A DNA stretch of 44,275 nt from Winslowiella iniecta (GTDB taxonomy: Bacteria > Pseudomonadota > Gammaproteobacteria > Enterobacterales > Enterobacteriaceae), in contig NZ_JRXE01000007.1 of NCBI RefSeq assembly GCF_001267535.1, positions 1 to 44,275 on the forward strand. Reading direction: 5' to 3'. The position numbers and the translations under genes are program-made. The notes below the pieces were generated by a model. That model was not told where the DNA came from, did no database searches, and saw only the letters and a list, made by a program, of their open reading frames with translations. This document shows, piece after piece, positions 43,123 to 44,275 of this stretch. The stretch's first letter is position 1, and each line of letters opens with the position of its first letter.

Positions 43123-44275
43123 TTATTGTGACGGGCGCGCTTCGCGCCAGTAGCCGATAAGCCGCAAATAATTGTTCTTCACCTGATTAATCAGCGACTG
43201 ATCGTCCAGCTCACCCTGTAGCCACTGACGTGAAGGTTGAGAGAAAATAGTACGGCCAACGGCAAAGCCTTTTACCCACGGCGCTTGAGCCGCCGCCGCA
43301 AAACCGGCTTTCAGCTTCTCTTCCGGTGCGTCCAGCCCCAGTAACAGAATGCCCCGGCAGTGCGGATCCTGCTGCTCAATCAGCTGACCAATCGCCTGCC
43401 AGTTTTCCAGCGGCAGCGGTGGCAGTTTCCACCAGTCTGGCTGGATGCCCAGGCTGTAGAAGTGGCTGAGCATATCGTGATAGTAAGACGGCTGATGATC
43501 CGGATTATCTTCCGGCAGAATCACTTCCAGCAGCAGTTCATGACCCGACTTATTGCAGCCGCGCCAGACGTCGAGGATCAGTTCATCCTGCTGCTGACGC
43601 ATCTCTGCGCTGTCGTGTGGATGATAGAACACCAGGCATTTCACCACGTGCTCCTGCGGCCAGTCGATTAGCTGCGAGCCAATATTGCCATGCTCAAGGC
43701 GCAGCGGGCGCGAGCTGGGTAGTTCAATTGGACGGCCAATCCACCAGCCTTTACCGGTAATCGCATTCAGTGCCGTCTGACCATAAGTGGTGTCCGCCAG
43801 AATGCCGCTGCGATGATCAAGACCGGCTTCGGTGGCTGCGGATTCAGCCGCTTTCAGCAACAGGGTTTTCAGTTGTGGAATGCGTGATTCATCCACGCCC
43901 GCTTCATGCGCCATATCGGCCAACTGCTTACGATGGTCGAAGGCAAAGACATTCAGTTCCTGCCACTGCTGTTTGCGGGTGGTGACGCGATGCAGATGGT
44001 TGAGACGGGCATCCAGATCCGGGCGTTTCACGTCATTATCGCGACCGAGGAAATCATCCAGCTCTTCTTTGGTCGGCATCGCTGGCGCACAGCCGTGGCG
44101 GGAAACCACCAGCGCACCGCAGGCGTTGGCATAGCGGCAGGCCTGCTCCCAGCCTTCATCATTGAGCCAGCCACGTAACAGGCCAGACATAAATGCATCG
44201 CCCGCGCCGAGCACATTCAGCACTTCTACCCGCACACCGCTGTGCAGGCGGGTCTGTTCCCAACTGTCCGGAATA
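43123..44275 (-). CDS. iolC: IolC: 5-dehydro-2-deoxygluconokinase fused to DUF2090, start outside window
   Basis: The reading frame is open to the window edge, so the start is missing (384 residues seen). The first visible part ends the PfkB kinase domain: EVLNVLGAGDAFMSGLLRGWLNDEG contains the GAGD anion hole and catalytic Asp. After about residue 85 comes a second domain beginning QWQELNVFAFDHRKQLADMA, which matches DUF2090, an aldolase-like TIM barrel. The kinase makes 5-dehydro-2-deoxygluconate 6-phosphate. The fused part is thought to cleave it to DHAP and malonate semialdehyde, the role of separate IolJ in Bacillus. Upstream iol genes probably continue beyond the window. Confidence 0.92.
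   Translation of the reverse strand, partial: IPDSWEQTRLHSGVRVEVLNVLGAGDAFMSGLLRGWLNDEGWEQACRYANACGALVVSRHGCAPAMPTKEELDDFLGRDNDVKRPDLDARLNHLHRVTTRKQQWQELNVFAFDHRKQLADMAHEAGVDESRIPQLKTLLLKAAESAATEAGLDHRSGILADTTYGQTALNAITGKGWWIGRPIELPSSRPLRLEHGNIGSQLIDWPQEHVVKCLVFYHPHDSAEMRQQQDELILDVWRGCNKSGHELLLEVILPEDNPDHQPSYYHDMLSHFYSLGIQPDWWKLPPLPLENWQAIGQLIEQQDPHCRGILLLGLDAPEEKLKAGFAAAAQAPWVKGFAVGRTIFSQPSRQWLQGELDDQSLINQVKNNYLRLIGYWREARPSQ

Overview
The window looks like enterobacterial chromosome. The core genes rluF, ahr, proP, yhhT and yhhS read almost residue for residue like their Escherichia coli counterparts. Together with betT, uxuA and a myo-inositol (iol) locus, this suggests Enterobacterales, possibly the Pantoea/Erwinia side. 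The genus cannot be fixed from these genes alone. No rRNA, tRNA, CRISPR array or integrase was found.

Region 1 (1 to about 10,170) is an AT-rich accessory island ending just before rluF. Its left edge carries a GC-rich 41-bp tandem repeat that looks like an insertion-sequence end. Next comes a frameshifted nucleotidyltransferase gene and a gene-free, hairpin-rich stretch. The core is a tightly overlapping operon (1603-8406): a metallophosphoesterase with an extra C-terminal helical domain, an all-helical protein (GASH-like), two consecutive P-loop GTPases, and an 872-residue GAP1-like protein. This matches the GTPase-centred conflict (putative immune) systems predicted by comparative genomics. 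A 508-residue OLD-like ATPase with a TOPRIM-like C-terminus (8457-9983) follows in the same direction.

Region 2 (10,176-19,300) is housekeeping, efflux and stress: rluF, an SmvA-like exporter behind twin palindromic operators, a nitroreductase, the choline transporter betT, a divergent TetR/MFS efflux pair with a palindromic operator, and the aldehyde reductase ahr.

Region 3 (19,500-23,800) is a sugar or inositol-like catabolic group. It has a hydroxypyruvate-isomerase-like enzyme facing a LacI regulator, an IolE-like TIM-barrel enzyme and a Gfo/Idh/MocA dehydrogenase, with candidate operators in the gaps.

Region 4 (23,823-28,231) is a divergent pair of unusual genes. One encodes an AT-rich 248-residue protein with a proline-rich tail. 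The other encodes a 1158-residue toxin-like protein with a hydrophobic middle and a C-terminal domain carrying a caspase-like S-H-G ... S-A-C-R pattern.

Region 5 (28,297-38,090) holds proP, a small orphan ORF, a CSS/EAL c-di-GMP phosphodiesterase, a TetR gene plus an epoxide-hydrolase-like gene, uxuA, and the yhhT/yhhS pair.

Region 6 (38,107-44,275) is the myo-inositol locus: iolI-like, iolA, iolB, a small Cys-rich exported protein, iolR (RpiR type) and the start-truncated iolC fused to a DUF2090 domain. A palindrome abutting a perfect TATAAT box upstream of iolA is the best candidate IolR site. Enzymes for the first steps (iolG, iolE, iolD) are not adjacent. The region 3 genes might supply related chemistry, but that is inference.
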